From positions 186,001 through 250,000 of the forward strand of contig JAVJSI010000009.1 of assembly GCA_040219515.1 (NCBI GenBank): a stretch of 64,000 nt of DNA, read 5' to 3'. The position numbers and the translations under genes are program-made. Below the pieces are notes generated by a model. The model saw nothing but the letters and a program-made list of their open reading frames with translations. It was not told the origin of the DNA and made no database searches. The first letter of the stretch is position 1; each line of letters begins with the position of its first letter. This DNA comes from Acidimicrobiales bacterium. GTDB lineage: Bacteria; Actinomycetota; Acidimicrobiia; Acidimicrobiales; Aldehydirespiratoraceae. Of the stretch, positions 23,033 through 36,120 are shown piece by piece.

Positions 23033-23826
23033 GGGTTGCGGCGTTCGAGCTCGTAGCGAGCCAACGCCATGAAGCCCGTGAAGCCCACGACGATCACCAG
23101 CAGACCGGGCCACGTCTCGGCCCAGGTGACGTCGCCGATGAATCCCTGGCGGATCATGCGCATGACGTTGGTGACCGGATTGATGCGGGCGACGGTGCGC
23201 ATCCATCCCTGGAGAAGGGCCATCGGCACCTGACCGATCGACGGGAACATCAACAGGAACGAGACCATCTGCACCACAGCCATCGCCTTGATGTCGCCCA
23301 TGCGCAACACGACGGCGAGGCCGAAGGCGCCGAGCACCAGTGCGCCGCCGACGCCACCGACGAAGGCCAGCAGGATGCCGAGCGGGCCACCCGGGTGATC
23401 GGCGCCCTGGACGAACGCCGCCACGATGACCACGGTGATCGGGATGACGGCGCGGACCGCGGTGTAGACCAGCGGCGCCACGAGGATCGAGCTGCGGCGG
23501 ATCGGGCTGACCAGCAGGCGGTCGATGAACCCGTTGTCGAGGTCGTTGGCCACCGCGCCGGCGGTGCCCACTCCGGCGAACGACGCACCCTGCAGGAGCG
23601 CGAACGCCGCCACCCAGTTGATCACCTTGTCCGTGGGATAGCCGTCGACCTGGGAGATCCCGTCGAAGCTGCCCGTGAACGCGATCACGAAGAACAGCGG
23701 CATCACGATCATCGGCACGAGGATCGCCGGCATCCGCAGCAGCCGGATCAGGTTGCGGCGGGCCATCGCGCCGATCGTCGGCAGCGTCGCGGCGTAGTTG
23801 CCGGGGCGAGCGTCGACGGCCGTCAT
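23029..23826 (-). CDS. ABC-2 type exporter permease (DrrB-like)
   Basis: 265 residues with six membrane helices and the ABC-2 pattern: RRNLIRLLRMPAILVPMIVMPLFF, FIDRLLVSPIRRSSILV, and NPVTNVMRMIRQGF near the end. It is one of two different permeases that follow a DrrA-like ATPase, a set that exports daunorubicin-type drugs, lipids or other hydrophobic compounds. Its ATG overlaps the stop of the other permease (ATGA). Third gene of the operon. Confidence 0.87.
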   Translation of the reverse strand: MTAVDARPGNYAATLPTIGAMARRNLIRLLRMPAILVPMIVMPLFFVIAFTGSFDGISQVDGYPTDKVINWVAAFALLQGASFAGVGTAGAVANDLDNGFIDRLLVSPIRRSSILVAPLVYTAVRAVIPITVVIVAAFVQGADHPGGPLGILLAFVGGVGGALVLGAFGLAVVLRMGDIKAMAVVQMVSFLLMFPSIGQVPMALLQGWMRTVARINPVTNVMRMIRQGFIGDVTWAETWPGLLVIVVGFTGFMALARYELERRNP

Positions 23827-24635
23827 GCGTCGGCCAGCCGCGAGAGATAGGCCCGATACGAGAGGCTCAGCGACACGATGGCGACCAGGACCGTCAGACC
23901 CACCGCCTGACCGAAGTCGGCCCAACTCCACCCGGTGATCACCAGCTCGCGGGTGGGGTTGACGATCAGCGTGATGGGATTGACCTCGGCGACCTGCTGA
24001 TACCAGCCCTTCATCAAGGCCGTGGGGAAGAACGCGGACGACACGAACACGGCCACGAAGATGAGCGGGAACATCGCCTGCGTCGCCTCCGGGCTGCCGG
24101 TGCGCAGCGCCACCATCAAGCCGAAGCCGGCCAGGGCGACGGCCAGCAGCACGCTGATGATCACCAGCGCCACGGCGCCCGCCACACCGCTCTTCACCGG
24201 CGCACCGAAGAGCAGGAAGATGCCCATGAGCACGAGTGACTGGAAACCCGCCGACGCCGCCGCGCCGCCGACGCGGCCGATGAGGATCGACTGACGGGCC
24301 ACGGGGCTCGAGATGAGACGGTCGAAGAACCCGGTCTCGATGTCGGTGGCCATGTCACTGCCGGCGTTGGCCGAGTTGAACGCGATGCCCTGGAGAATGG
24401 CGCTGGGCAGGATGAACTGGAGGAACGAGTCGACTTCGGGGAAGTCGGGAAGCGCGGTCGCATCGGCGAACTGGGCGGCGTAGACAGCGGCCATCACCAG
24501 CGGGAAGATGAGGCCCGGGAGCCAGTTGGCCGGGTTGCGGGCGGTGGCGAGCGTGGCCCGTGTGGTCAACGCCCACGCCTGCTCGGCCCCGACCCGCAAC
24601 CGCGGTCGCGCGTCCTGGAGTACCGCGGCGGTCAT
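23823..24635 (-). CDS. ABC-2 type exporter permease (DrrB/C-like)
   Basis: 270 residues with six membrane helices. ABC-2 features include ARNPANWLPGLIFPLVMAAVY, TGFFDRLISSPVARQSILIGR and NPITLIVNPTRELVI. It is paralogous to the next permease (same NPvT...R motif and same length), so the transporter is probably a heterodimer of two half-channels. ATG at 24635 overlaps the stop of the ATPase gene. Confidence 0.87.
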   Translation of the reverse strand: MTAAVLQDARPRLRVGAEQAWALTTRATLATARNPANWLPGLIFPLVMAAVYAAQFADATALPDFPEVDSFLQFILPSAILQGIAFNSANAGSDMATDIETGFFDRLISSPVARQSILIGRVGGAAASAGFQSLVLMGIFLLFGAPVKSGVAGAVALVIISVLLAVALAGFGLMVALRTGSPEATQAMFPLIFVAVFVSSAFFPTALMKGWYQQVAEVNPITLIVNPTRELVITGWSWADFGQAVGLTVLVAIVSLSLSYRAYLSRLADA

Positions 24636-25588
24636 GTCGAGTCGGCCTCGGCGCCCTCGAGGCGCCGGCCGGTGGCATCGGCGAAGACGTCGTCGAGGCT
24701 CGGTGAATCGAGTTCGAGATGGGCCAGGGCCACGCCCTGCTCGTCGAGGGCCCGCACGACGTCGGCGAGATGGGCGGCACCACCGCGAAGACCGATGGCG
24801 AGCCGGCCCTCCCGCGCGGGTCGCGGGTCGCCGTAACCGGCGAGGACCCGGGTGGCCGTGTCCTCCATGACCGAGTCGGCGAGTTCGAGCCGCAGCGTGG
24901 GCTCCCCCACCTGGTCCTTGAGGGTGGTCGGATCGCCTTCGCGCACGATCCGGCCGCCGTCGATGATGGCGATCCGTCCGGCGAGCTGGTCGGCCTCCTC
25001 GAGGTACTGGGTGGTGAGAAAGACCGTGGTGCCCTCGTTGTTGAGGTTGCGCACCTCTTCCCACACGGCCAGACGGCTGGTGGGGTCGAGGCCTGTGGTG
25101 GGCTCGTCGAGGAACAGCACGATCGGCCGGTGGATCAGGGCCAGCGCCAGGTCGAGCCGACGCCGCATGCCGCCGGAGTAGTTGCCCACCCGTCGATCGG
25201 CGGCGGCGGTGAGGCCGACCCGTTCGAGCAGCTCCCCGCACCGCTGATCGGCGACCTTGCCGCCGAGGCCGTGCAGGATGGCCTGGAGTCGGAGTAGCTC
25301 GGTACCCGTCATCAGCGGGTCGATCGCCGCGTCCTGCAGGGCCACACCGATCGAGCGCCGCACCGCCGTGGGCTCCTTCACCACGTCGAATCCGGCGACC
25401 CGGGCGACACCGGCACTGGGTCGCAGCAGGGTGACGAGCATCCGCACGGTGGTGGACTTTCCGGCCCCGTTCGGACCGAGGAAACCGAAGATCTCGCCGG
25501 CGTCGACCTCGAGGTCGATGCCGTCGACGGCCCGCAGATCACCGAACTCCCGGACGAGGCCCTCGGCCACCACCGGCTTGGTGCTCAT
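24632..25588 (-). CDS. ABC exporter ATPase (DrrA-like)
   Basis: 318 residues. Walker A GPNGAGKST (38-46), signature NYSGGMRRRLDLA, Walker B VLFLDEPTTGLD and the H-loop replaced by LTTQYLEEADQLA (Gln in place of His, as in the DrrA subfamily). The C-terminal 90 residues form the DrrA-type extension with SPSLDDVFADATGR. It drives the two permeases downstream. Because all three genes overlap by ATGA they are made in fixed proportion. The substrate cannot be told. Confidence 0.9.
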   Translation of the reverse strand: MSTKPVVAEGLVREFGDLRAVDGIDLEVDAGEIFGFLGPNGAGKSTTVRMLVTLLRPSAGVARVAGFDVVKEPTAVRRSIGVALQDAAIDPLMTGTELLRLQAILHGLGGKVADQRCGELLERVGLTAAADRRVGNYSGGMRRRLDLALALIHRPIVLFLDEPTTGLDPTSRLAVWEEVRNLNNEGTTVFLTTQYLEEADQLAGRIAIIDGGRIVREGDPTTLKDQVGEPTLRLELADSVMEDTATRVLAGYGDPRPAREGRLAIGLRGGAAHLADVVRALDEQGVALAHLELDSPSLDDVFADATGRRLEGAEADST

Positions 25589-25657
25589 GACGGTCCCCCT
25601 GAAAGCATCACGCCACGGTATCGCCGGGCCCCGCCGACCTTCTCGATGGAGGTCCGC

Positions 25658-25978
25658 TCAGGGCGTGGGATTCGTCACACAGCCGTCGAGACCGGGAACC
25701 GCGTAGAGCTCCTCGCCGACCTCGACGAACGGGCCGTAGCACCGCGCTGCGATCTCGAGGCCCTCCTCGCCGACGATGGCCTCGATGTCGTTGTCGATCC
25801 CGGTGATCTCCGCGACGAGTTCCTCGTGGCGCGCCCTCGCGTCGTCGACCTCGGAGCGCTGGTCGAGCCAGTTGCCGACCGGGATCGCGGCGAGACTCAC
25901 GCCGACCGCAAGGGTGACCGCGAAGAGTCCGGTACGGACCACGTTGCCGCTGCGGGGCGCGCGTTTCTGTTCAGACAT
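25658..25978 (-). CDS. ftsB: Septum formation initiator FtsB/DivIC family protein
   Basis: 106 residues: short basic N-terminus, one membrane helix (about 15-36), a coiled coil (about 40-70, DQRSEVDDARARHEELVAEI) and a C-terminal domain with EEGLEIAARCYGPFVEVGEELYAVPG. This is the actinobacterial FtsB/DivIC arrangement, and its position just downstream of eno is conserved in the phylum. It links FtsQ and FtsL in the division complex. GAGGTG precedes the start. Confidence 0.82.
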   Translation of the reverse strand: MSEQKRAPRSGNVVRTGLFAVTLAVGVSLAAIPVGNWLDQRSEVDDARARHEELVAEITGIDNDIEAIVGEEGLEIAARCYGPFVEVGEELYAVPGLDGCVTNPTP

Positions 25979-25987
25979 GCGCGCACC

Positions 25988-28874
<2,887 letters not shown>

Positions 28875-28879
28875 CGTGC

Positions 28880-29872
28880 TCAGCTGCCGGGAACGACCGA
28901 CGCCGACACCGAGTCCCACACGCCGTAGCGGGGATCAACGGTGACCTCCCGCTCGATGACCGTGGACTGGAACTCGAGGAAGTCGTCGGAGCCGAGCACC
29001 GCGTTCTGGATGGCGATCGGGTCGTCCGACGGGGTCGCGTCGAAGGACCGAACCTCGATCACGTGCCAGCCGAACTCGCTCTGGACCGGCGGCGTGACGC
29101 CCGGGCCGCCGAGGGCGGCGGCGCCGTCGACGAACTCCTGCACGAATCCTGCGGGGTCGACGCAGCCGAGGTCGCCACCGCCTGCGCCGGAGCCATCGAG
29201 GGAGAGTTCGGCGGCGAGATCGGCGAATGCCTCACCGGCCTCGAGACGGTCGATGACGGCGAGCGCCTCTTCCTCGGTCTCCAGCAGAATGTGGCTCGAG
29301 CAGAGCTGCAACGGCCATTCGATCTCGTGGCCCTCGACCTCGATCATGTAGTCCGTGACCAGCGGGGCCAGCGCCTGGGCCCGGATCAGCTCGAAGGCGG
29401 CGGCGGAGTCGGCGGGCGGCAGTCCGGCGTCGGGATTGGCGGCGACGAACTCGTCGAACTCGGCACGGGCGGTGTCGAGATAGGGCTGGATGTCGGTGAA
29501 GCCGCCCTCGGCCACGGCGGCGTACCAGATCTCGTTGCGGGCCCAAGTGGTGATGACCTCCGCCGCGGCGGCCCGCTCGATGACGCCCTCGCCGGGCTGA
29601 TCGGCCAGTTCGGCCACATCGGCACCCGACAGGCTCTCGTCGCCCACCGTGGCGGCGTCGCCATCGGTCGACACGGTGTCGTCCGAAAGCCCGGTGTCGT
29701 CTGCATCGGCAACGTCGTCGCCCTCGTCGAGCAGGTCGTCGACGTCGTCCTGGGTCAACGTGTCGCCGCCCTCGACGGACGCGACGTCGGCATCGCTTCC
29801 ACAGGCGGCGGCGAGGAGGATCAGGGCCAGAAGGGCGCCCAGGAGTCGGATGCGGGATCGAATGAGGCTCAC
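28880..29872 (-). CDS. Peptidyl-prolyl isomerase lipoprotein (parvulin/SurA type)
   Basis: 330 residues. Lipoprotein signal with Cys24 in LLAAACGS, an acidic low-complexity linker (about 25-75), a SurA/PrsA-like helical chaperone region, then a parvulin rotamase domain (about 190-285) with CSSHILLETEEEALAVIDRL and VQSEFGWHVIEVRSF. A PrsA-like helper for folding of exported proteins at the outer face of the membrane. It lies between mfd and mazG. GTG start; no Shine-Dalgarno. Confidence 0.83.
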   Translation of the reverse strand: MSLIRSRIRLLGALLALILLAAACGSDADVASVEGGDTLTQDDVDDLLDEGDDVADADDTGLSDDTVSTDGDAATVGDESLSGADVAELADQPGEGVIERAAAAEVITTWARNEIWYAAVAEGGFTDIQPYLDTARAEFDEFVAANPDAGLPPADSAAAFELIRAQALAPLVTDYMIEVEGHEIEWPLQLCSSHILLETEEEALAVIDRLEAGEAFADLAAELSLDGSGAGGGDLGCVDPAGFVQEFVDGAAALGGPGVTPPVQSEFGWHVIEVRSFDATPSDDPIAIQNAVLGSDDFLEFQSTVIEREVTVDPRYGVWDSVSASVVPGS

Positions 29873-29912
29873 GAGTCGTGCAGGTTATCCGCGCCGCGAC
29901 CCCGAACCGGGG

Positions 29913-32900
29913 TCAGGCCTCGGCCAATGCCGGCTCGAGGTCGGGCAGCAGGTCGGCCAGGATCTCGGCCAACTGATCGACGACGGCGCCCTTCTTCTTG
30001 AACAACGGCAGCTGGATCTCGCCGATGCCCTCCTTGTAGATCGCCTGGTTGCCCGAGCCCTTCCCCGAATGGAGCCGCTGGAGCCGCACCTGGCGGCTCT
30101 CGGGCAGCGCCACCGGCGAGATGCGGGCCACGTGATCGGGGCCGCCGAACCCCGGCCCCTTCGTGACCGTGACCTCGCGGACCCCGGAGCGCACGCACTC
30201 CACCCGCAGACGGCCGACCTTGAGCAGCGCCTCGGCCGGCGCGGGAATCGGACCGAAACGGTCGAGCCACTCGGACCGCACATCGTCGAGCGCCTGGACC
30301 GTCTCGACGTTGGCGAGGCGCCGGTAGGCCTCCAGTCGAGTGGCCTCCTTGGTGACATAGTCGTCGGGCAGGTGCGCGTCGCCGGGCACCTCGATGGCGA
30401 TGTCGACCGTCTCTGCCGGCTTCTCGCCCTTCAGTTCGGCCACGGCCTCGGTCACCATCTGGCAATAGAGGTCGTAGCCGACCGCCGCGATGTGGCCCGA
30501 CTGCCCGGTGCCGAGCAGGTTGCCGGCACCGCGGATCTCGAGGTCGCGCATGGCGATGCGGAAGCCGGATCCGAGCTCGGTCGCCTCGCCGATGGTCTTC
30601 AGCCGTTCGTAGGCCTCCTCGCTGAGGACGACATCCTCGGGATGGAAGAGGTAGGCGTAGGCCCGCTGACCGGCCCGGCCGACCCGTCCACGCAGCTGGT
30701 GGAGTTGGCCCAGCCCGAGGAGGTCGGCGCGGTCGACGACGAGCGTGTTCACCGAGGGCATGTCGATGCCCGACTCGATGATGGTGGTGCACACGAGGAC
30801 GTCGAACTTGCCCTCCCAGAAGTCGATCACCACCCGCTCGAGCGTGCCCTCGTCCATCTGGCCGTGGGCGACGGCCACGCGGGCCTCCGGAACGAGCCCG
30901 CGGAGCCGTTCGGCGACGTGTTCGATGTCGCGCACCCGGTTGTGCACGAAGAACATCTGTCCCTCGCGCAGCAGCTCGCGACGGATCGCCTCGGACACCG
31001 CCCGTTCCTCGTACTCGCCGACATAGGTGAGGATCGGCTGCCGATCGGCCGGCGCGGTGTTGAGCAGCGACATGTCGCGGATGCCGGTGAGGCTCATCTC
31101 CATCGTGCGCGGAATCGGCGTGGCGGTGAGGGTGAGCACGTCGACGTCGGTGCGCAGGGACTTGATCTGCTCCTTGTGCGAGACACCGAACCGCTGTTCC
31201 TCGTCGACCACCAGCAGCCCGAGGTTCTTGAACTCGATGTCCTGCGACAGCAGACGATGGGTGCCGATCACGAGGTCGACCTCACCGTTCCTCACCCCGT
31301 CGACGACCACCTTGGCCTGCGCATTCGTGAGGAAGCGGCTCAGCACCTCGACCCGTACGGGGTAGGGCGCGAAGCGCTCCCGGAACGTGGCGTGGTGCTG
31401 TTGTGCGAGCAGTGTGGTGGGCACGAGGACCGCCACCTGCATGCCGTCCTGGATCGCCTTGAACGCAGCCCGCACAGCCACTTCGGTCTTGCCGAATCCG
31501 ACGTCGCCGACGACCAGCCGGTCCATGGGCGCCACGCGTTCCATGTCGTCCTTCACGTCGATGATGGCGTGGAGTTGGTCGGGGGTCTCCTGGAACGGGA
31601 ACGCGTCCTCGAGTTCTCGCTGCCAGGGCGTGTCGGGGGCGAACGCGTGGCCCTCGGCGTGCACACGGGTCTGGTAGAGCACCACGAGTTCCTGGGCGAT
31701 CTCCTGAACGGCCGACCGCACCTTGGCCTTGGCGGTGTGCCAGTCGGCACCGCCCATCTTGGACAGGGTGGGAGTCTCGCCGCCGCTGTAGAGGCGGATC
31801 GACTCGATCTGGTCAGAGGGCAGGTAGAGCTTGTCGCTCCCCCGGTACTCGAGCAGCAGGTAGTCGCGGTCGCTGCCGTTGATCGCCCGGGTGACCATGC
31901 CGCCGAAGCGGGCCACACCGTGCTGCTGGTGCACGACATAGGACCCCTCGCGGAGATCGTCGAAGAACTTCTGGGCATCACGCTTGCGGGTCTTCGCCCG
32001 CCGATGGGTGCGCCGGCGGCCCGTGAGATCGGTCTCGGCCAACACCGCGAGCTGGAGATCGGGCATCACCGCGCCGCGTTCGAGGGCCACCGACACCAGA
32101 TGCCCGCGGGGCTCGGTGAGGTCGGTGTCGACCGTGGCCGGCGCCAATTCGACCCCGTGGTCGGAGAGCAGGGCCGACAGTCGATCGGCGCTGGCCGCAC
32201 CGTCGGCGGCCACGATCACGCGATAGCCCTTCGCCAGCAGCCCCTGGATCTGGGCGACGGTGGGGGTCATGTCGCCCACGACCGGTTCCCAGCCCGAGGC
32301 CGCCATCGACGGCGTGGACGGACCGTCGGCCACCGGGAGCATCGACCACGAGGGCGCATCGGCCTTCGCCAGAAGGCGGTCGAAGGGCAGGTGCAGGCGG
32401 TGGACGCCGTCGGCATCGACGTCCCACGTCTTCGCCAACGAACCCGCGAGATCGGCCTCTTCGGACCCGATGTCGGCTGCGCGGTCTCGGATCCTTCGGG
32501 GCTCGACCAGGATGATCAGCCCGTCGCCGGGCACCAGATCGGGCAGGACGACCTCTTCGTCGACCAGCCACGGCAGCCACGACTCCATGCCGTCGAAGAG
32601 TTGGCCGTCGACGATGCGGTCCCACTGCTCGCGGCCCCAGGGTTCTTCGGCGACGAGGGCCGCCGCCCGGGCGCGGGCCCGGTCGCCCGGACGCAGCTCC
32701 CGACAGGGGTAGATCTCGACCTCGGCGACCGCGATCGTCGCGCGCTGATCGCCGACCGAGAACTCGGTGAGCCGGTCGACCTCGTCGCCCCACAGGTCGA
32801 TGCGGACCGGCGCCTCGGCGGTGCTGGGGAACACGTCGACGATCGAGCCCCGCACGGCCACCTCACCGCGGTGCTCCACCTGATGTTCGCGTCGGTAGCC

Positions 32901-33392
32901 CAGACCGACGAGCTCGGCGACCAGCTCGACCGGATCGACGACGTCGCCGCTGCCGACGATGATCGGATCGACGGCCGCATCGGGATCGAGACGCTGCACG
33001 AGGGCCCGCGCCGCGGCGACCACCACGGCCGGCGCGGTGGCCGGGTCACGCAGCCGGTGCAGGGTGCGAAGGCGGGAGCCCATGGTCTCCACCGCGGGGC
33101 TCACACGCTCGAACGGCAGCGTCTCCCACGCGGGAAAGTGGGCCACCTCGTCCTCGCCCAGCACCGCAGCGATGTCGGCCGCCAATCGTTCGGCCTCGTT
33201 CTGCGTCGCCGTCGCCACGAGGACGGGCGTACGGCCGGCGGCGTTGGCGAGCCCGGCGATGGCGAACGCGCGGGCGGCATCGGGGACAGCGATCACCGCT
33301 TCACGGCGACCGAGGACACGGTCGAGCGAGGGCTCGGTCGCCAGCAGGGGCAGCAGGGTTCGCAGGTCGTTGGCCGGTGGCAGGGTCGACAC
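29913..33392 (-). CDS. mfd: Transcription-repair coupling factor Mfd
   Basis: 1159 residues, full length. UvrB-homology region (about 1-330), CarD-type RNA-polymerase-interaction domain (about 475-540, [16 protein letters not shown]), and the RecG-like translocase: Walker [11 protein letters not shown] near 630, VVDEEQRFG near 730, TATPIPRTM and the TRG motif region, then a C-terminal D7 domain. It removes stalled RNA polymerase and recruits UvrA. GTG start 2 bases after the stop of pth, so translated with it. The short gap to the next gene holds a GACCCC/GGGGTC hairpin. Confidence 0.96.
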   Translation of the reverse strand: MSTLPPANDLRTLLPLLATEPSLDRVLGRREAVIAVPDAARAFAIAGLANAAGRTPVLVATATQNEAERLAADIAAVLGEDEVAHFPAWETLPFERVSPAVETMGSRLRTLHRLRDPATAPAVVVAAARALVQRLDPDAAVDPIIVGSGDVVDPVELVAELVGLGYRREHQVEHRGEVAVRGSIVDVFPSTAEAPVRIDLWGDEVDRLTEFSVGDQRATIAVAEVEIYPCRELRPGDRARARAAALVAEEPWGREQWDRIVDGQLFDGMESWLPWLVDEEVVLPDLVPGDGLIILVEPRRIRDRAADIGSEEADLAGSLAKTWDVDADGVHRLHLPFDRLLAKADAPSWSMLPVADGPSTPSMAASGWEPVVGDMTPTVAQIQGLLAKGYRVIVAADGAASADRLSALLSDHGVELAPATVDTDLTEPRGHLVSVALERGAVMPDLQLAVLAETDLTGRRRTHRRAKTRKRDAQKFFDDLREGSYVVHQQHGVARFGGMVTRAINGSDRDYLLLEYRGSDKLYLPSDQIESIRLYSGGETPTLSKMGGADWHTAKAKVRSAVQEIAQELVVLYQTRVHAEGHAFAPDTPWQRELEDAFPFQETPDQLHAIIDVKDDMERVAPMDRLVVGDVGFGKTEVAVRAAFKAIQDGMQVAVLVPTTLLAQQHHATFRERFAPYPVRVEVLSRFLTNAQAKVVVDGVRNGEVDLVIGTHRLLSQDIEFKNLGLLVVDEEQRFGVSHKEQIKSLRTDVDVLTLTATPIPRTMEMSLTGIRDMSLLNTAPADRQPILTYVGEYEERAVSEAIRRELLREGQMFFVHNRVRDIEHVAERLRGLVPEARVAVAHGQMDEGTLERVVIDFWEGKFDVLVCTTIIESGIDMPSVNTLVVDRADLLGLGQLHQLRGRVGRAGQRAYAYLFHPEDVVLSEEAYERLKTIGEATELGSGFRIAMRDLEIRGAGNLLGTGQSGHIAAVGYDLYCQMVTEAVAELKGEKPAETVDIAIEVPGDAHLPDDYVTKEATRLEAYRRLANVETVQALDDVRSEWLDRFGPIPAPAEALLKVGRLRVECVRSGVREVTVTKGPGFGGPDHVARISPVALPESRQVRLQRLHSGKGSGNQAIYKEGIGEIQLPLFKKKGAVVDQLAEILADLLPDLEPALAEA

Positions 33393-33394
33393 GG

Positions 33395-34009
33395 TCAGCT
33401 CGCGTTGAAGCGGTTCATGGTCGCCTCGATGTCGGCGTCGAGCAGGTGTTCCACGGCGTCGGCGGCGACTCCGACGACGCGATCGAGCTCGGGCCGTTCG
33501 CTGCGGGCCGGACGCCGAAGCACATAGTCCGAGCCCTTCATCGTGCCCGCCTCCGGCTTGCCCACGCCGATGCGGATCCGCGCGAATTCGTCGGAGTGCA
33601 GGTGGGCCCGCACGCTTTTGAGTCCGTTGTTGCCGGCGAGGCCTCCACCGAACTTCACCTTCAGCCGACCCACGGGCAGGTCGAGTTCGTCGTGCACGAT
33701 CACCAGTTTCGAGAAGTCGTCGATGCCGAAGCGGCGGACGAGCGGCAGCACGGCCCGACCCGATTCGTTCATGTAGGTGGTGGGCACGGCGACGGCGAGG
33801 CGCTTGTCACCCACTCGCAGTTCGTCGGAGTCGGCATGTTCGCGTCGGCCGCGGCTGAGCTTGCCCCCATGACGGGCCACGAGCTCGTCGATGACCCACA
33901 CCCCGGCGTTGTGCCGGGTCTGGGCATAGTCGGGCCCGGGGTTGCCGAGGCCGACCACGAGAAGGTCGGCCGGAGTACCTCGGCGCTGGCTCTGACGACG
34001 GCCGACCAT
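33395..34009 (-). CDS. pth: Peptidyl-tRNA hydrolase
   Basis: 204 residues. VVGLGNPGPDYAQTRHNAGVWV near the N-terminus contains the catalytic His, followed by TYMNESGRAV, VIVHDELDLPVGRLKVKFGGGLAGNNGLKSV and IGVGKP. It recycles peptidyl-tRNAs dropped by ribosomes. Conserved position between rplY and mfd. Confidence 0.95.
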   Translation of the reverse strand: MVGRRQSQRRGTPADLLVVGLGNPGPDYAQTRHNAGVWVIDELVARHGGKLSRGRREHADSDELRVGDKRLAVAVPTTYMNESGRAVLPLVRRFGIDDFSKLVIVHDELDLPVGRLKVKFGGGLAGNNGLKSVRAHLHSDEFARIRIGVGKPEAGTMKGSDYVLRRPARSERPELDRVVGVAADAVEHLLDADIEATMNRFNAS

Positions 34010-34029
34010 CAGCGGTCGCCCACCGATTC

Positions 34030-34716
34030 TCAGTCGTCGCCGTCGGCGTCGGCCTCGTCGGCGCCGCCGTCGGCGTCGCCGCCACCCTCGGTCTCGAAGG
34101 CTGCCTCTTCTTCGGCGGCCTCGGCCGCTTCTTCGGCGGCCATCGCCTCCATGGTGGAGCGGGTGATGACGGAGTGGGCGACGCCGAGTTCGGCATCGAC
34201 CGTGGTGGTGACACCGGACGGGAGGGCGAGTTCGCCGACATGGATGGAATCGCCGAGGACCATCTCGGAGATGTCGACCTCGATCTCGTCGGGAACCTCG
34301 GCCGGCTTGGCCGACACGGTGAGGTGGTAGAGGGTCTGGTCGACCATGCCGTTGGCCCGGGTGACCTCGAGCGCCTCACCGATGAGCACGATGGGCACCT
34401 CGGCCTCGATCTGCTGGTCGGCGGTCACCCGAAGGAAGTCGACATGGATCACGTCGCGCCGCACCGGGTGGCGCTGGATGTCACGAACGATCGACAGCTG
34501 CTCGACGCCGTCGATTTCCAGGGTGATCACGGCGTTGGTGCCGGCATCGGTGGTGAGCGCGGCGCGCAGGTCGGGCCAGGCGACCGACACGGTGACGGGG
34601 TCGGCGTCGAGGCCGTAGACGACGGCGGGCACGCGGCCCTCCCGACGGAGTCGACGCGAGGAGCGGGTGCCCTCGTCACGGCCGGTCTCGGCGGCAAGCA
34701 GCAGCTGGTTTGACAT
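34030..34716 (-). CDS. rplY: Ribosomal protein bL25 (CTC/TL5 form)
   Basis: 228 residues. N-terminal 5S-rRNA-binding domain (RRLRREGRVPAVVYGLDADP) and the C-terminal beta domain of the long TL5/CTC type (SAKPAEVPDEIEVDISEMVLGDSIHV). It ends in an acidic tail of about 45 residues rich in Glu, Ala and Asp. It binds 5S rRNA in the large ribosomal subunit. The Shine-Dalgarno AGGAG is spaced well before the ATG, so unlike many neighbours this gene has a normal leader. Confidence 0.94.
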   Translation of the reverse strand: MSNQLLLAAETGRDEGTRSSRRLRREGRVPAVVYGLDADPVTVSVAWPDLRAALTTDAGTNAVITLEIDGVEQLSIVRDIQRHPVRRDVIHVDFLRVTADQQIEAEVPIVLIGEALEVTRANGMVDQTLYHLTVSAKPAEVPDEIEVDISEMVLGDSIHVGELALPSGVTTTVDAELGVAHSVITRSTMEAMAAEEAAEAAEEEAAFETEGGGDADGGADEADADGDD

Positions 34717-34824
34717 GATTTCTCGGCTCCTGGAAAGGGCACGGCGAACATTGCCGACGAAGAAGGCGGTCCACGACCGGACCGACGAATCAGACTATCG
34801 GTGGCGACGGCGATCGCCACGGCC

Positions 34825-35808
34825 TCAGGCCAGGTGATTGCCGCCGAAGATCTCGCTGACCGAGGTGTCCTCGAACACGGCCGAGATGGCCCGCGCGATG
34901 ATCGGTGCCACGCTGAGCACCTGCATCTTGTCGATCTGCTTCTCGGGCGACAGCGGCAGCGTGTCGGTGACGAGCACGGTTTCGATTGCCGCGTTCTTCA
35001 GTCGATCGATCGCCGGACCGGAGAACACGCCGTGGGTGGTGGCGACGATGACCTTCCCGGCACCGTTCTCGGCCAGCAGGTCGGCGGCCGCGCAGATGGT
35101 GCCGCCGGTGTCGATCATGTCGTCGATCAGGACACAGGTGCGGCCCTCGACATGGCCGATGATCTCCTTCGCCTCGACCATGTTGAGCTCGTCGTGCGAT
35201 CGGCGTTTGTGCACGTACGCGAGGTCGGCGTTGAGCAGGTTGGTGTAGCGCTCGGCGACCTTCATCCGCCCGGCGTCGGGCGAGACGATGACGAGATCGT
35301 CGTCGCCGAGGTCGGAGAGATAGTCGATGAGGACCGGCAGGGCCACGAGATGGTCGACCGGACCGTCGAAGAACCCCTGGATCTGGCCGCTGTGGAGATC
35401 GACCGACATGAGTCGATCGGCGCCGGCGACGCTGAACATGTCGGCCACGAGCCGGGCGGTGATCGGCTCACGGCCCGAGGCCTTGCGATCCTGGCGGCTG
35501 TAACCGTAGAACGGCGCCACCACCGTGATGCGCTTGGCCGAGGCCCGCTTGGCGGCATCGACCATGATCACGTGTTCCATCAACGCATCGTTGATCGAGC
35601 CCTCCTCCCACGCGGTGTGGGTCTGGACGATGAACACGTCGGAACCACGGATCGACTCGCCGTACTTCACGTGGAGTTCGCCGTTGGCGAACTCGGAGAT
35701 CTGCGCGGCCCCGAGCGGGACGTCGAGCTCCTTGCAGATGTCGGTGGCCAGCGACTGGGTGGCCCGACCGGCGACGATGTGGAGCTTCTTGTGGTTGAGC
35801 AGTTGCAT
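34825..35808 (-). CDS. prs: Ribose-phosphate pyrophosphokinase
   Basis: 327 residues. It has the class I features: SVDLHSGQIQGFF, SPDAGRMKVAERYTNLL and the PRPP loop VLIDDMIDTGGT. It makes PRPP from ribose 5-phosphate and ATP, needed for nucleotides, His, Trp and also for NadC in this window. AGGA precedes the ATG. It follows tRNA-Gln in the same direction. Confidence 0.95.
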   Translation of the reverse strand: MQLLNHKKLHIVAGRATQSLATDICKELDVPLGAAQISEFANGELHVKYGESIRGSDVFIVQTHTAWEEGSINDALMEHVIMVDAAKRASAKRITVVAPFYGYSRQDRKASGREPITARLVADMFSVAGADRLMSVDLHSGQIQGFFDGPVDHLVALPVLIDYLSDLGDDDLVIVSPDAGRMKVAERYTNLLNADLAYVHKRRSHDELNMVEAKEIIGHVEGRTCVLIDDMIDTGGTICAAADLLAENGAGKVIVATTHGVFSGPAIDRLKNAAIETVLVTDTLPLSPEKQIDKMQVLSVAPIIARAISAVFEDTSVSEIFGGNHLA

Positions 35809-35848
35809 CCGGGTCCTGTCCGGTCATCGGGCTTCGCGACCGTTCTCT

Positions 35849-35872
35849 CCGGACCGTTCTATCGCGGTCCGG
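35849..35872. terminator. Hairpin between tRNA-Gln and prs
   Basis: CCGGACCG (35849-35856) pairs with CGGTCCGG (35865-35872) around an 8-base loop. It lies downstream of tRNA-Gln on the minus strand. There is no T run, so it may end or process the tRNA transcript; a firm terminator call is not possible. Confidence 0.4.
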
Positions 35873-35907
35873 ACCCGAGGGCGCGGTGGAAGCCGACACG
35901 GGGAGGT

Positions 35908-35983
35908 TGGCTGGCCCGGCAGGGCTCGAACCTGCGACATCCGGCTCCAAAGGCCGGCGTTCTACCAACTGAACTACGGGCCA
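35908..35983 (-). tRNA. tRNA-Gln (UUG)
   Basis: 76 bases including encoded CCA. Acceptor TGGCCCG (35983-35977) pairs with CGGGCCA; T arm GTTCGAGCC; anticodon loop CTTTGGA with anticodon TTG at 35948-35950. The first acceptor base pair U-A is typical of tRNA-Gln. Confidence 0.95.
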
Positions 35984-36106
35984 CCGAGAGGTGGATCGCT
36001 CACGCTACCGCGCATCGCGAGAATCGACGGACGCTGATTCGACCGGATTCATCGCGCTGTTCGGATTCATCACTTGCTTCGGGGTGGCCCTCGGCTTCCT
36101 TGCCGC

Positions 36107-36112
36107 TAGCGT
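36107..36112 (+). promoter_or_regulatory. -10 box TAGCGT, near-leaderless start at 36121
   Basis: TAGCGT ends 8 bases before the GTG of the bS22 gene; no Shine-Dalgarno. Confidence 0.45.
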
Positions 36113-36120
36113 CTGGCCCC

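Noticed and set aside
29887-29915. GACCCC/GGGGTC hairpin after mfd as terminator
   Set aside because: Short stem with a 2-3 base loop, no T-run, and it covers the mfd stop codon; not enough to list as a terminator.
29649-33527. 1292-residue plus-strand frame
   Set aside because: It is antisense to mfd, which is complete and unambiguous.
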